Shown here: positions 56,494 through 64,000 of the stretch, piece by piece
Layout: the number at the start of each line of letters is the position of its first letter
Numbering within the stretch: position 1 is the stretch's first letter
Assembly: GCF_001047375.1 (NCBI RefSeq)
Contig: NZ_LFVU01000028.1
Coordinates: 124,001-188,000, forward strand
Direction of reading: 5' to 3'
DNA from: Clostridium cylindrosporum DSM 605
Lineage (GTDB): Bacteria > Bacillota > Clostridia > Clostridiales > Caloramatoraceae
DNA length: 64,000 bases
Notes under the pieces: model-generated
What the model saw: only the letters and a program-made list of their open reading frames with translations
Told to the model about the DNA's origin: nothing
Database searches by the model: none
Translations under genes and position numbers: made by a program

Positions 56494-57563
56494 TTCTCAT
56501 CCCTCCATAAATCCTTATAATCTGCAAGATTAACATTCCCTTCTTCAAAAGTACCCATCTCGCTTATAACCTTAGTTGCTGTATCCATAATATTAAATGC
56601 AAGTGGACAACCAACACCTTCACCAAGTCTCATATCAAGATTAAGCATAGCTTTTAAATTAAGTTCACTTAATGCTATCATATACCCTTTTTCCATAGAA
56701 ATGTGAGATGCAAACATATATCCTACTGAGTATTTATTTATTTTATATGCACAAAGAGCTGCAACAGCAGATATAAATCCATCAATTACTATAGGCAACT
56801 TGTAATATGCTGCACCTAAATAAAGTCCTACAAGACCTGCGATATCGAGTCCCCCAACTCTTCTCAAAGCCTCAATCGGGTTATCTAAATTATCTTTATG
56901 TAACTTAATTATTTTCTCTACTACCCTTTTTTTATGACGAAACTGTTCATCTGTAAGTCCTCCACCTCTTCCTGTTGCTTCCTCTACTGTGCATCCAGTT
57001 AAAGCAATTAAAAGAGATGAACTAGTTGTCGTATTTCCAATACCCATTTCTCCAGTTCCTATTATGCTATACCCCTTTGACTTTAAATCCTTTACTGTAT
57101 TAAAACCAACTTCTATAGCATCTAGGCATTCCTTCATTGTCATAGCAGGCTCTTTAGCTATATTTCTAGTACCTTTTCTTATCTTTCGAACTTCAAGTCC
57201 TTCATAATAAATATCCTCTAAAACACCAATGTCTATTACCTTTAAATCAGTATTATTCGCCTTTGAAATTACAGCTATTCCAGTTATACCCCTAAGAAAA
57301 TTAATCGTTTGCATAGATGTTACGCTTTGTGGTGCAGATGCAACACCTTCCTCACATACACCATTATCAGATGCCATGACTACCACAATTCTTTTTGTAA
57401 GATTTGGAGTTAAGGTTTCTTGAATGGAACATAATCTTGCTGCAATCTCTTCAAGACCTCCTAAACTTTTAATAGGCTTTATTAAGGAATCTAACTTTTC
57501 CTTCGCCTGCCCATATATAATATTATTTATAGATGTTATTTTTTCTAGTAAACTTAGATCCAT
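56490..57563 (-). CDS. cobT: Nicotinate-nucleotide:DMB phosphoribosyltransferase
   Basis: This 357-residue enzyme makes alpha-ribazole phosphate from nicotinate mononucleotide and the lower ligand base. Segments are MASDNGVCEEGVA, GEMGIGNTTTSS, GRGGGLT and the catalytic Glu in MRLGEGVGCPLA. It leads cobT-cobU-cobS-cobC, which assemble the nucleotide loop of B12. I found no cobalamin riboswitch in the 70 bases before it; only the terminator of the vanY gene is there. Confidence 0.96.
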   Translation of the reverse strand: MDLSLLEKITSINNIIYGQAKEKLDSLIKPIKSLGGLEEIAARLCSIQETLTPNLTKRIVVVMASDNGVCEEGVASAPQSVTSMQTINFLRGITGIAVISKANNTDLKVIDIGVLEDIYYEGLEVRKIRKGTRNIAKEPAMTMKECLDAIEVGFNTVKDLKSKGYSIIGTGEMGIGNTTTSSSLLIALTGCTVEEATGRGGGLTDEQFRHKKRVVEKIIKLHKDNLDNPIEALRRVGGLDIAGLVGLYLGAAYYKLPIVIDGFISAVAALCAYKINKYSVGYMFASHISMEKGYMIALSELNLKAMLNLDMRLGEGVGCPLAFNIMDTATKVISEMGTFEEGNVNLADYKDLWRDEN

Positions 57564-57583
57564 ATATCTTCCCCCTATTAATT

Positions 57584-57612
57584 AAAAAGCTGTAGGTGAA
57601 ATCCCTACAGCT
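57584..57612 (-). terminator. Terminator of the VanY gene
   Basis: AGCTGTAGG (57588-57596) pairs with CCTACAGCT (57604-57612) around a 7-base loop, with a T run on the minus strand. Confidence 0.85.
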
Positions 57613-57633
57613 AAATAGTATCAATTTATTACT

Positions 57634-58425
57634 CTACTTGTCTATATGTTTATATAACCCTTCAAGAGTAAGATTATTTTTTTTCATATATGTACTTATT
57701 TCTTTCCCTACATATCTATAATGCCAGGGTTCATAATTATATCTTGTTTCCTTTTCCCTACCCTCTGGATATCTTAGAATATATCCGAACCTATAGGAAT
57801 TATTCATTAGCCATTTAGCTTCATCAGTACTATGAAAGCCATCCTCAACATGAAATTTAAGTTCTTTACATGTTAAGTCAACTGCTAGTCCTGTTTGGTG
57901 TTCACTATGTCCCGGCAGTGCAACATAGCCCTTACCTGATTCTCCAACTTTTTTTATTTCTGCATTATATACTTTAACTTGTCTTTCAGAAGACCTATAT
58001 CCACTATTAAGAAATATATTAATATTTCCTTCATTCTTAGCTGCATCAAGCATCTCCTCTAATGCCTTAGCAGCCTCCTTTCTTAGAAGATTCTTATCAT
58101 TATCCTTTTCAGCGACTAAATTAACCTTTGGAACAACTAAGTCATCTAATATATCAATATCTTTTACTGGATTATCTTTATTAACTAATTGAACATAACC
58201 ATTCTTATCATTTTCTATAATATATTCTATCCGGTCTAACTCTTTATTCTGTTCCACTATATTCTTTTCCATAGGCATTGTAATTTTGTTATTTATCGTT
58301 TCTTTTATAGGTTCTTTTTGCTTATTTAAAGATGTTTCTATGGAAATCACTATTAGTAAAAAAATAATTACCCCTAAAACATTACTTTTATTGTTCCTCT
58401 TTAATTTTTCCTTAGTTAGTTTCAT
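57634..58425 (-). CDS. VanY/M15B-family D-alanyl-D-alanine carboxypeptidase
   Basis: The 263-residue protein has one N-terminal membrane anchor (about 15-32, after a basic start) and a zinc peptidase domain with NSGYRSSERQ, PGHSEHQTGLAVDL (zinc His and Asp) and EPWHYRYVG (zinc His). It trims the terminal D-Ala of peptidoglycan stem peptides outside the cell. AAGAGGAGAA precedes the ATG. It lies between the MutS-like gene and the cob operon, on the same strand as both but with its own terminator. Confidence 0.92.
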   Translation of the reverse strand: MKLTKEKLKRNNKSNVLGVIIFLLIVISIETSLNKQKEPIKETINNKITMPMEKNIVEQNKELDRIEYIIENDKNGYVQLVNKDNPVKDIDILDDLVVPKVNLVAEKDNDKNLLRKEAAKALEEMLDAAKNEGNINIFLNSGYRSSERQVKVYNAEIKKVGESGKGYVALPGHSEHQTGLAVDLTCKELKFHVEDGFHSTDEAKWLMNNSYRFGYILRYPEGREKETRYNYEPWHYRYVGKEISTYMKKNNLTLEGLYKHIDK

Positions 58426-58479
58426 ATGTTCTCCTCTTAGATAAATTTAAGATGGATCCTTTTCTTTTATGGTAATATC

Positions 58480-60273
58480 TTATTCTTCAATATCTATTCC
58501 AACTAATTTCATAAGGTACTTAGCATTTTTAGTTGTAGACATTCCTGGCTTTATTTTGTAATCAAATAATATTTGATTATTTTCATAATACTCTTGAAAA
58601 TGTTTATTTTTAATGTTAGCACTTTCTAGATCACATAATTCAAAATCATGTGTAGATATAAAACCTATTACTCCATTTTTAGAAAGACTTCTTATAACAT
58701 TTTTAGCTCCAAGTATTCTGTCCTGGGAATTAGTTCCTCTAAATATTTCGTCAATAAGAAAAATCATTGTTTCACCTTTTTTAGATGACTCTATTATTTT
58801 CTTGATTCTTATAAGTTCCGCATAAAATGTTGAAATACCCATTTCTAAATTATCTGTTATTCTCATTGAAGTTAATATATTCATAATAGATGAAGAAAAT
58901 CTCTCTGCTATAACAGGTGCCCCGGAGTACGCCAAAACTAGGTTTATTCCAACTGTTCTAAGAAATGTTGTTTTTCCAGACATATTAGATCCTGTAATTA
59001 TTACTATTTCATTATCTATTGATATATCGTTAGTTATTCTACACTCACCTTTAATTAAAGGATGCCCAAGTTTACTTGCATCTATAAATACACCTTTATT
59101 CATTTCAATATTTGGATATACTGTTTTAGAATTAATCTGTTCTATTACACTTAAGCTTATGACTTCTTCTAGCTTTCCAATAGCATTAAGATATTCTCCT
59201 ATTTTGTTACCATACCTTACCTTAAAATCTTCAAGTGAAAACATACATTGATAATCCCATAAAAAAATTATATTAAGTATAAAATAAGCTATCGCATTGT
59301 AACGCAAATCTATGCAGTTAACTATACTTTCTAACTTGCCTATAACCTTACTCCCTAACAAATCTTTTTTAAAAGTGAATTGAATCTCTTTTAGATAATC
59401 TCCTTTAAATTCGGCCTTTTCTATTAACTGTATAATATTTAGGTATGCTTTAATATTTTTCTTAAAAGGACTTACCTTAGAAAATCCCCTGTATCCTTTA
59501 ATAAGGAAGTATCCATTTAGTGCTATATTAATAATAAGAGCTACAAATGTTATATTAAAAAAAATCTTTGATAATGTGAGATATGATAAAAATGCAAAAA
59601 CTATTAAAATAACAGGTAAAGAATATATTATAAATTTAAAGACCTTATTATTATGAATACATTCTCTACTTTCAGCATAGTCAATAAGAAATTTAGGATC
59701 TTTGTCCTGATCTAAATTAAGTGATCCAAGCGTTTGAAGTTCTATATCAAAGTCAAGCTTTGAACTTAACTCTTTAACAGCCTCTTGCTTTATACCTAAT
59801 TTTTCAAAATCATAATTCCCTTTTAAAGTATTAACTAAATGAAGTCTCCCTAAAAAAGTTTTCGTAGTATTTATCAATTGAAACAATGATCCTTTTCCAA
59901 ATATATCTAAGTCACTTGAATATGAATGGTCCTTATTTATTGCATCTTCTCCAAAATCATTAAATTGAACCCATTTTCCTTCTAATCTTTCTATATATTC
60001 ATTTAATACTTCAATCTTAGAATTTAGGTACCTTTCATGATATTTTACTTTTAAGTGCATAACAACAAATACAATAAATAATAATATCCCACTAATTGCA
60101 AAAAGTCCCTCTAGAGGCTTAATTCCTCCACTTAGCGATTTTACTGCATATACTATTATTATTACGGCTACTATAAGTCTTATAAAACTTATAGCGTTTG
60201 AGACCTTCTTTTTACCCTCTAATTCCTTTTCTATTTCACTAATACTATTTTTCAAATCAATTTTATCTATCAT
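58480..60273 (-). CDS. Membrane-anchored MutS-like ATPase
   Basis: The roughly 597-residue protein ends in a MutS-type ATPase domain: Walker A GSNMSGKTTFLRT (about residue 425), Walker B IFLIDEIFRGTNSQDR (about 505), and STHDFEL. The middle (about 260-400) resembles the MutS core and lever region. There is no mismatch-recognition domain. Instead four hydrophobic helices appear (about 22-40, 48-66, 200-218, 225-250), so the protein is likely membrane-bound. Related membrane MutS homologs occur in Firmicutes and Bacteroidetes without known function. GTG 60288 opens the frame; the ATG at 60273 after AAAGGTG is preferred, with moderate certainty. Confidence 0.85.
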   Translation of the reverse strand: MIDKIDLKNSISEIEKELEGKKKVSNAISFIRLIVAVIIIVYAVKSLSGGIKPLEGLFAISGILLFIVFVVMHLKVKYHERYLNSKIEVLNEYIERLEGKWVQFNDFGEDAINKDHSYSSDLDIFGKGSLFQLINTTKTFLGRLHLVNTLKGNYDFEKLGIKQEAVKELSSKLDFDIELQTLGSLNLDQDKDPKFLIDYAESRECIHNNKVFKFIIYSLPVILIVFAFLSYLTLSKIFFNITFVALIINIALNGYFLIKGYRGFSKVSPFKKNIKAYLNIIQLIEKAEFKGDYLKEIQFTFKKDLLGSKVIGKLESIVNCIDLRYNAIAYFILNIIFLWDYQCMFSLEDFKVRYGNKIGEYLNAIGKLEEVISLSVIEQINSKTVYPNIEMNKGVFIDASKLGHPLIKGECRITNDISIDNEIVIITGSNMSGKTTFLRTVGINLVLAYSGAPVIAERFSSSIMNILTSMRITDNLEMGISTFYAELIRIKKIIESSKKGETMIFLIDEIFRGTNSQDRILGAKNVIRSLSKNGVIGFISTHDFELCDLESANIKNKHFQEYYENNQILFDYKIKPGMSTTKNAKYLMKLVGIDIEE

Positions 60274-60403
60274 TATTTTTACTATCACCTTTCATTATTT
60301 TAAACTAATTAATGAAATTAGTTTTCTCCCTATGCTTTTCCTAACTCTGTTATACTTAAAATGATATAATAAATTAAAACAAATTAAATTTAAAGGAGGC
60401 ATT

Positions 60404-61084
60404 ATGAAAAAGCTATTTCCTATTATTATATCAATTTCTATATTTTTTACCATATTAATAGTATCAATATTTTCATCAGCCTATAATAAAAACTTTTACA
60501 TTACACAATTTAAGTTAAACAATATATACTCTAATGAAATGGTAAAACAAAGAAATATAAGCCCTGAAATTATAGCTGATGAGGTAATTGGATATTTAAA
60601 AAATGACTTTTCAAACCTTAATCGAAAAGGATATTTTACAAATGAAGAAATAATACATATGAAGGATGTTAAAAATCTATTCCTTACTTCAAAATACATT
60701 TTAATTTTATGTATATTGCTAATATTAATATCAACATTTATGTATATAAAGAAAACTAAATCAATATATTCGCTTTTAGGAAAAAGCATCAAATACTTTA
60801 TTTATACTACAATAATAATATTTTTATTTTTATATTTTGCATTTATTAACTTTAGTGAAAGTTTTATAGTATTTCATAAACTGCTTTTTTCCAATGACTA
60901 TTGGCTTCTAGATGAAAGTACTAGTATTATCATCAATATCATGCCTGAAGATTTTTTTCTTGCCCATGCAGCTAATGTAGGCAAAATTTTTATTACTTTA
61001 AGTGTTTTATTTATTGTAATAATTTTAGTTATTCTGAAATTCATGAAAAGAAATTCCAAGGAGGATAAGTATGCTAACATTTAA
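60404..61084 (+). CDS. DUF1461 integral membrane protein
   Basis: The 226-residue protein has four hydrophobic helices (about 7-24, 95-113, 128-146, 194-215) and the motif FIVFHKLLFSNDYWLLDES with IMPEDFF after, which is typical of the DUF1461 (TIGR01906) family. Role unknown. AAGGAGG precedes the ATG. Its last 14 bases overlap the M29 aminopeptidase gene, so they are coupled. Confidence 0.85.
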   Translation: MKKLFPIIISISIFFTILIVSIFSSAYNKNFYITQFKLNNIYSNEMVKQRNISPEIIADEVIGYLKNDFSNLNRKGYFTNEEIIHMKDVKNLFLTSKYILILCILLILISTFMYIKKTKSIYSLLGKSIKYFIYTTIIIFLFLYFAFINFSESFIVFHKLLFSNDYWLLDESTSIIINIMPEDFFLAHAANVGKIFITLSVLFIVIILVILKFMKRNSKEDKYANI

Positions 61085-62303
61085 AGAAAAATTAAGTAAT
61101 TATGCAAAGTTACTTGTAAAAAAAGGTGTAAACATTCAAAAAGGTCAAATTCTCATATTAACTACATCAATTGAACATAAAGATTTCGCATTAGACATTT
61201 CTAGAGAAGCCTATAGAGAAGGGGCAAAATATGTACATATCAATTGGCAATGTGACGAGGCTGTAAGATTAAGATATGAAGAATGCGAAGATTCCTATTT
61301 AAGCTTTTTCCCTGAATTTTTAGTTTCTATGTTTGAAACATCAGACAGAGAAAATGCAGCATACCTTTATGTAAAAAGTCCAGATCCTGATCTTTTAGTA
61401 GGCATTGACCCTATAAAAATATCAACTTCCTCTAAAGCTGCTGGCACTGCGCTTAAAAATCATGATGACTATGTTTCAGCCTCTAAGGCAACATGGTGCG
61501 TAGCACAAATTCCATCAATAAAATGGGCTACAAAAGTATTCCCGGACATTGCAGAAAAGGAGGCACTTGAAAAATTATATGACACAATATTTAAAATTAC
61601 TAAAGTAGATACAAATGACCCTATAAAAGAATGGGATAAACACCTTGAAATCCTTGAAAATAGAGTAAAGCATCTAAATAATTTACATATAAAAACAATG
61701 CATTACAAATCATCTACTATAGATTTAACCCTAACCCTTCCAAAGGATGCAATTTGGCAAGGAGGAGGAGAAAATAGTCAAAAGGAAGTATATTTCGTAG
61801 CCAACATTCCAACAGAGGAGGTATTTACTGTGCCTCTAAGAGAATCTGTTAATGGAACAGTAAAAAGTACAATGCCTCTTAACTACCGTGGTAGTCTAAT
61901 TGAAGACTTTTCCCTTACATTTGAAAAAGGTAAGGTAGTTAGCTTTAGTGCCAAAAGCGGCGAAAATATACTAAAGAGTTTACTTTCTATAGATAAAGGA
62001 TCATCATACTTAGGTGAAGTAGCACTTGTTCCCTATTCATCACCAATCAACTCCTGTGATATTGTGTTCTACTCCACATTATTTGATGAAAATGCCTCTT
62101 GTCATTTTGCACTTGGAAGCTGCTATCCAACCAACATTAAAAATGGTGACAAGCTAAGTGATGATGAACTTTTATCCCTTGGGGCCAATGTTTCAATATC
62201 ACATGAGGACTTTATGGTAGGATCTAAGGACCTTAAAATAAATGTTACTACTTACTCTAATGAAAGCATTACAATATTCGAAAATGGGGAATTTACTTTA
62301 TAA
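61071..62303 (+). CDS. M29 family leucyl aminopeptidase (AmpS/PepS type)
   Basis: This 410-residue cytoplasmic metallopeptidase removes N-terminal residues. Likely metal ligands are Glu in PTEEVFT, Glu in LGEVALV, His in CHFALGSCYP and His/Asp in ISHEDFMVGSKDL, in the order known for thermophilic aminopeptidases of M29. The N-terminal half has VNIQKGQILIL. AAGGAGG positions the ATG inside the preceding gene. A terminator follows. Confidence 0.93.
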   Translation: MLTFKEKLSNYAKLLVKKGVNIQKGQILILTTSIEHKDFALDISREAYREGAKYVHINWQCDEAVRLRYEECEDSYLSFFPEFLVSMFETSDRENAAYLYVKSPDPDLLVGIDPIKISTSSKAAGTALKNHDDYVSASKATWCVAQIPSIKWATKVFPDIAEKEALEKLYDTIFKITKVDTNDPIKEWDKHLEILENRVKHLNNLHIKTMHYKSSTIDLTLTLPKDAIWQGGGENSQKEVYFVANIPTEEVFTVPLRESVNGTVKSTMPLNYRGSLIEDFSLTFEKGKVVSFSAKSGENILKSLLSIDKGSSYLGEVALVPYSSPINSCDIVFYSTLFDENASCHFALGSCYPTNIKNGDKLSDDELLSLGANVSISHEDFMVGSKDLKINVTTYSNESITIFENGEFTL

Positions 62304-62328
62304 GTATATCTCACTTTAAGTATATTAA

Positions 62329-62363
62329 AAAATGTTAGCCTTAAAATTTAAGGCTAACATTTT
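62329..62363. terminator. Bidirectional terminator between the M29 and EamA genes
   Basis: AAAATGTTAGCCTTAAA (62329-62345) pairs with TTTAAGGCTAACATTTT (62347-62363). Confidence 0.88.
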
Positions 62364-62365
62364 AG

Positions 62366-63277
62366 TTATGATTTAATTCTATTTACACTTGCAACACCAA
62401 AGGCAACGCAAACTAAGGAAATAATAATATATAAGTTAAATATTTCACCTGGTATGAACATAGCTGAAAGTATTACCCCTGCTACTGGAATAACAAATCT
62501 ATATATTGTAATTTCGCCTGCTTTGTTATATTTAAGCAAGGCGAACCAAAGGGAAAATGCTATTGATGATAATAGTGCAGAATATGCTAAAAGTCCAATA
62601 GATAGTAGTGTAAACACCATTACTTCATAACCTTTAAACACAATACCTAATATGATTAAAATCAATGAACCTATCATCATCTGATAGGCATTTACTACAA
62701 ATGGATGTATATCCTTACAAATTTCTTTGCAAAGTATGGTTGCAATAGCCCCTGAAACTGTAGATATAATCATAAATCCTTCACCAATCAAACTAAATTC
62801 AAATCCTATTTCCCTACCCCAATTTGCAAATATTATTCCTAAGAATCCTAGAGCTAAGCCTAAAATTTTGCTATTTGTTATTCTATCATTTTTATATATG
62901 TAGTGTGCTAATATTACTACAAAGAAATTTTCTGCAGAGGATAATATAGCACCTTTAACTCCTGATGTATTTGACAAACCAATATAAAAAAACAAATACA
63001 GTCCTGCTGTTTGAAATATTCCTAAAATACTAAACCTTTTTAATTCCTTTAAACTAACAGCTAAAGGCTCCTTTATAAATAACTTCAAAATTACAAATAT
63101 AATTGCTGATGCTAAGAAAAACCTCATTCCTGCGAGTAGAATTTTTGCCCATGTATCTGCTTCTATTCCCATTTCAAGATAACTAATCTTAAGTACTGGA
63201 AAGGCACTTCCCCATAAAATTGAACATATAATAGCTATAACTATTATCCATTTCTTCTCTGTTAAATACTTACTCAT
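62366..63277 (-). CDS. EamA/RhaT family DMT transporter
   Basis: The 303-residue protein has about ten membrane helices in two EamA repeats, with AIICSILWGSAFPVLKI at the start and conserved ILLAGMRFFLA in the first repeat. Such permeases export metabolites or amino acids; the substrate is unknown. It is upstream of nothing obviously related, on the minus strand, 107 bases downstream of the cysK end. Confidence 0.88.
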   Translation of the reverse strand: MSKYLTEKKWIIVIAIICSILWGSAFPVLKISYLEMGIEADTWAKILLAGMRFFLASAIIFVILKLFIKEPLAVSLKELKRFSILGIFQTAGLYLFFYIGLSNTSGVKGAILSSAENFFVVILAHYIYKNDRITNSKILGLALGFLGIIFANWGREIGFEFSLIGEGFMIISTVSGAIATILCKEICKDIHPFVVNAYQMMIGSLILIILGIVFKGYEVMVFTLLSIGLLAYSALLSSIAFSLWFALLKYNKAGEITIYRFVIPVAGVILSAMFIPGEIFNLYIIISLVCVAFGVASVNRIKS

Positions 63278-63340
63278 TTCGTCTCCTTAATTTTCTTTAA
63301 TCATTTTCAATTATAATCATCTTAATAATAAAGCACAAAT

Positions 63341-63378
63341 AAAAAGACTAACAATTATAAAAACTGTTAGTCTTTTTT
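63341..63378 (-). terminator. Terminator after cysK
   Basis: AGACTAACA (63345-63353) pairs with TGTTAGTCT (63365-63373) around an 11-base loop, flanked by A and T runs. Confidence 0.8.
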
Positions 63379-63384
63379 ATATTA

Positions 63385-64000
63385 TTAAGCTTCTTCTGAT
63401 TGGAATAGTACTGTTGATAAGTATCTCTCACCAGTATCTGGAAGTATAACTACTATAGTTTTACCTTTATTTTCTTCTCTCTTTGCAATTTCTGTAGCTG
63501 CAAATAATGCTGCTCCTGAAGAAATTCCAACTAGTACACCCTCAGCCTTTGCAAGATCTCTTGCTCCTTCAAATGCTTCTTCATTTTTAACTTTAAATAT
63601 TTCATCAATTATAGATGTATTAATAACTCTTGGAATAAATCCTGCCCCAATTCCTTGAATCTTATGAGGTGATGGATTTCCTCCTGATAATACTGGTGAA
63701 TCAAATGGTTCAACTGCAATTATTTTGATATCTTTATTTTTTGCCTTTAGAACTTCACCTACACCAGTAATAGTTCCTCCAGTTCCAACTCCTGCAACAA
63801 CTATATCTACTTTACCATCTGTATCCCTTAGAATTTCTTCTGCAGTAGTTTTTCTGTGTATCTCAGGATTTGCAAGATTATCAAACTGGCTTAGAATAAT
63901 GCTATTTTCAACTATTTGGCTTAATTCAATAGCCTTTTCAATTGATCCCTTCATTCCCTTTTTACCTTCAGTTAAAACAATCTCTGCACCTAAAGCTTTA
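63385..64000 (-). CDS. cysK: Cysteine synthase, 5'-truncated by the window edge
   Basis: The gene runs off the right edge of the window, with the frame open to base 64000 ([17 protein letters not shown] precedes the internal Met at 63954). About 204 residues are visible. They include [13 protein letters not shown] (PLP phosphate loop), the [10 protein letters not shown] segment, VGISSGAA and [11 protein letters not shown] at the C-terminus, all typical of O-acetylserine sulfhydrylase A. It makes cysteine from acetylserine and sulfide. The PLP lysine lies beyond the window. Confidence 0.93.
   Translation of the reverse strand, partial: KALGAEIVLTEGKKGMKGSIEKAIELSQIVENSIILSQFDNLANPEIHRKTTAEEILRDTDGKVDIVVAGVGTGGTITGVGEVLKAKNKDIKIIAVEPFDSPVLSGGNPSPHKIQGIGAGFIPRVINTSIIDEIFKVKNEEAFEGARDLAKAEGVLVGISSGAALFAATEIAKREENKGKTIVVILPDTGERYLSTVLFQSEEA

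Overview
The window is AT-rich DNA with Shine-Dalgarno-led genes, T-box and glycine riboswitch leaders, intrinsic terminators, a BirA-type operator and a spore-germination gene pair (cwlJ-gerQ). Together these indicate a low-GC, endospore-forming Firmicute of the Clostridia. Xanthine dehydrogenase genes with a molybdenum-cofactor cytidylyltransferase, a full glycine cleavage operon, and folate and B12-linked one-carbon genes would suit an anaerobe that uses purines or glycine, but this lifestyle is an inference. No phage, insertion sequence, CRISPR array, rRNA or tRNA was recognised. The window is chromosomal core and metabolic DNA.

Layout. 0-7 kb: end of an isoaspartyl dipeptidase gene, cwlJ-gerQ, lysA with a TauE/DUF1634 exporter pair, an orphan gene, and a secreted L,D-transpeptidase. 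7-16 kb: tyrS, an LtaS-like enzyme, a compact pterin/folate operon (PTPS-folE2-folP-folK, no folB), a tiny zinc-ribbon gene, a YdcZ transporter, mnmA. 15.6-22.6 kb: xdh operon (degenerate molybdopterin-subunit paralog, xdhB, xdhC, xdhA, cytidylyltransferase). 22.6-26 kb: full-length B12-dependent metH. 26-32 kb: acyl-ACP thioesterase, bioF-bioH-like-bioC, panBCD. 32-38 kb: nadABC, metY, and two tandem Rrf2 regulators. 38-45 kb: complete trpEGDCFBA operon behind a Trp T-box. 45-51.4 kb: gcvT-gcvH-gcvPA-gcvPB-lpdA behind a tandem glycine riboswitch. 52-64 kb: second LtaS-like enzyme, DUF1284 protein, cobT-cobU-cobS-cobC, VanY peptidase, membrane MutS-like ATPase, DUF1461 protein with an M29 aminopeptidase, EamA transporter, and the 3' part of cysK.

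Many modules share one-carbon and cofactor chemistry: folate synthesis supplies GcvT and MetH, the cob genes supply MetH, PanBCD and Bio enzymes supply CoA and biotin, and NadABC supplies NAD. The most unusual items are: the promoter-proximal XDH-like subunit, which is an intact ORF that has lost the catalytic glutamate and the RGFG cofactor motif; overlapping, partly exclusive hairpins and a possible small RNA upstream of it; a PTPS with the CExxHGH motif expected of a dual queuosine/folate enzyme in an operon lacking folB; three nested inverted repeats between the glycine riboswitch and gcvT; and a GerQ with no lysine before its C-terminal domain. All coordinates and motifs come from reading the sequence; no database search was run.
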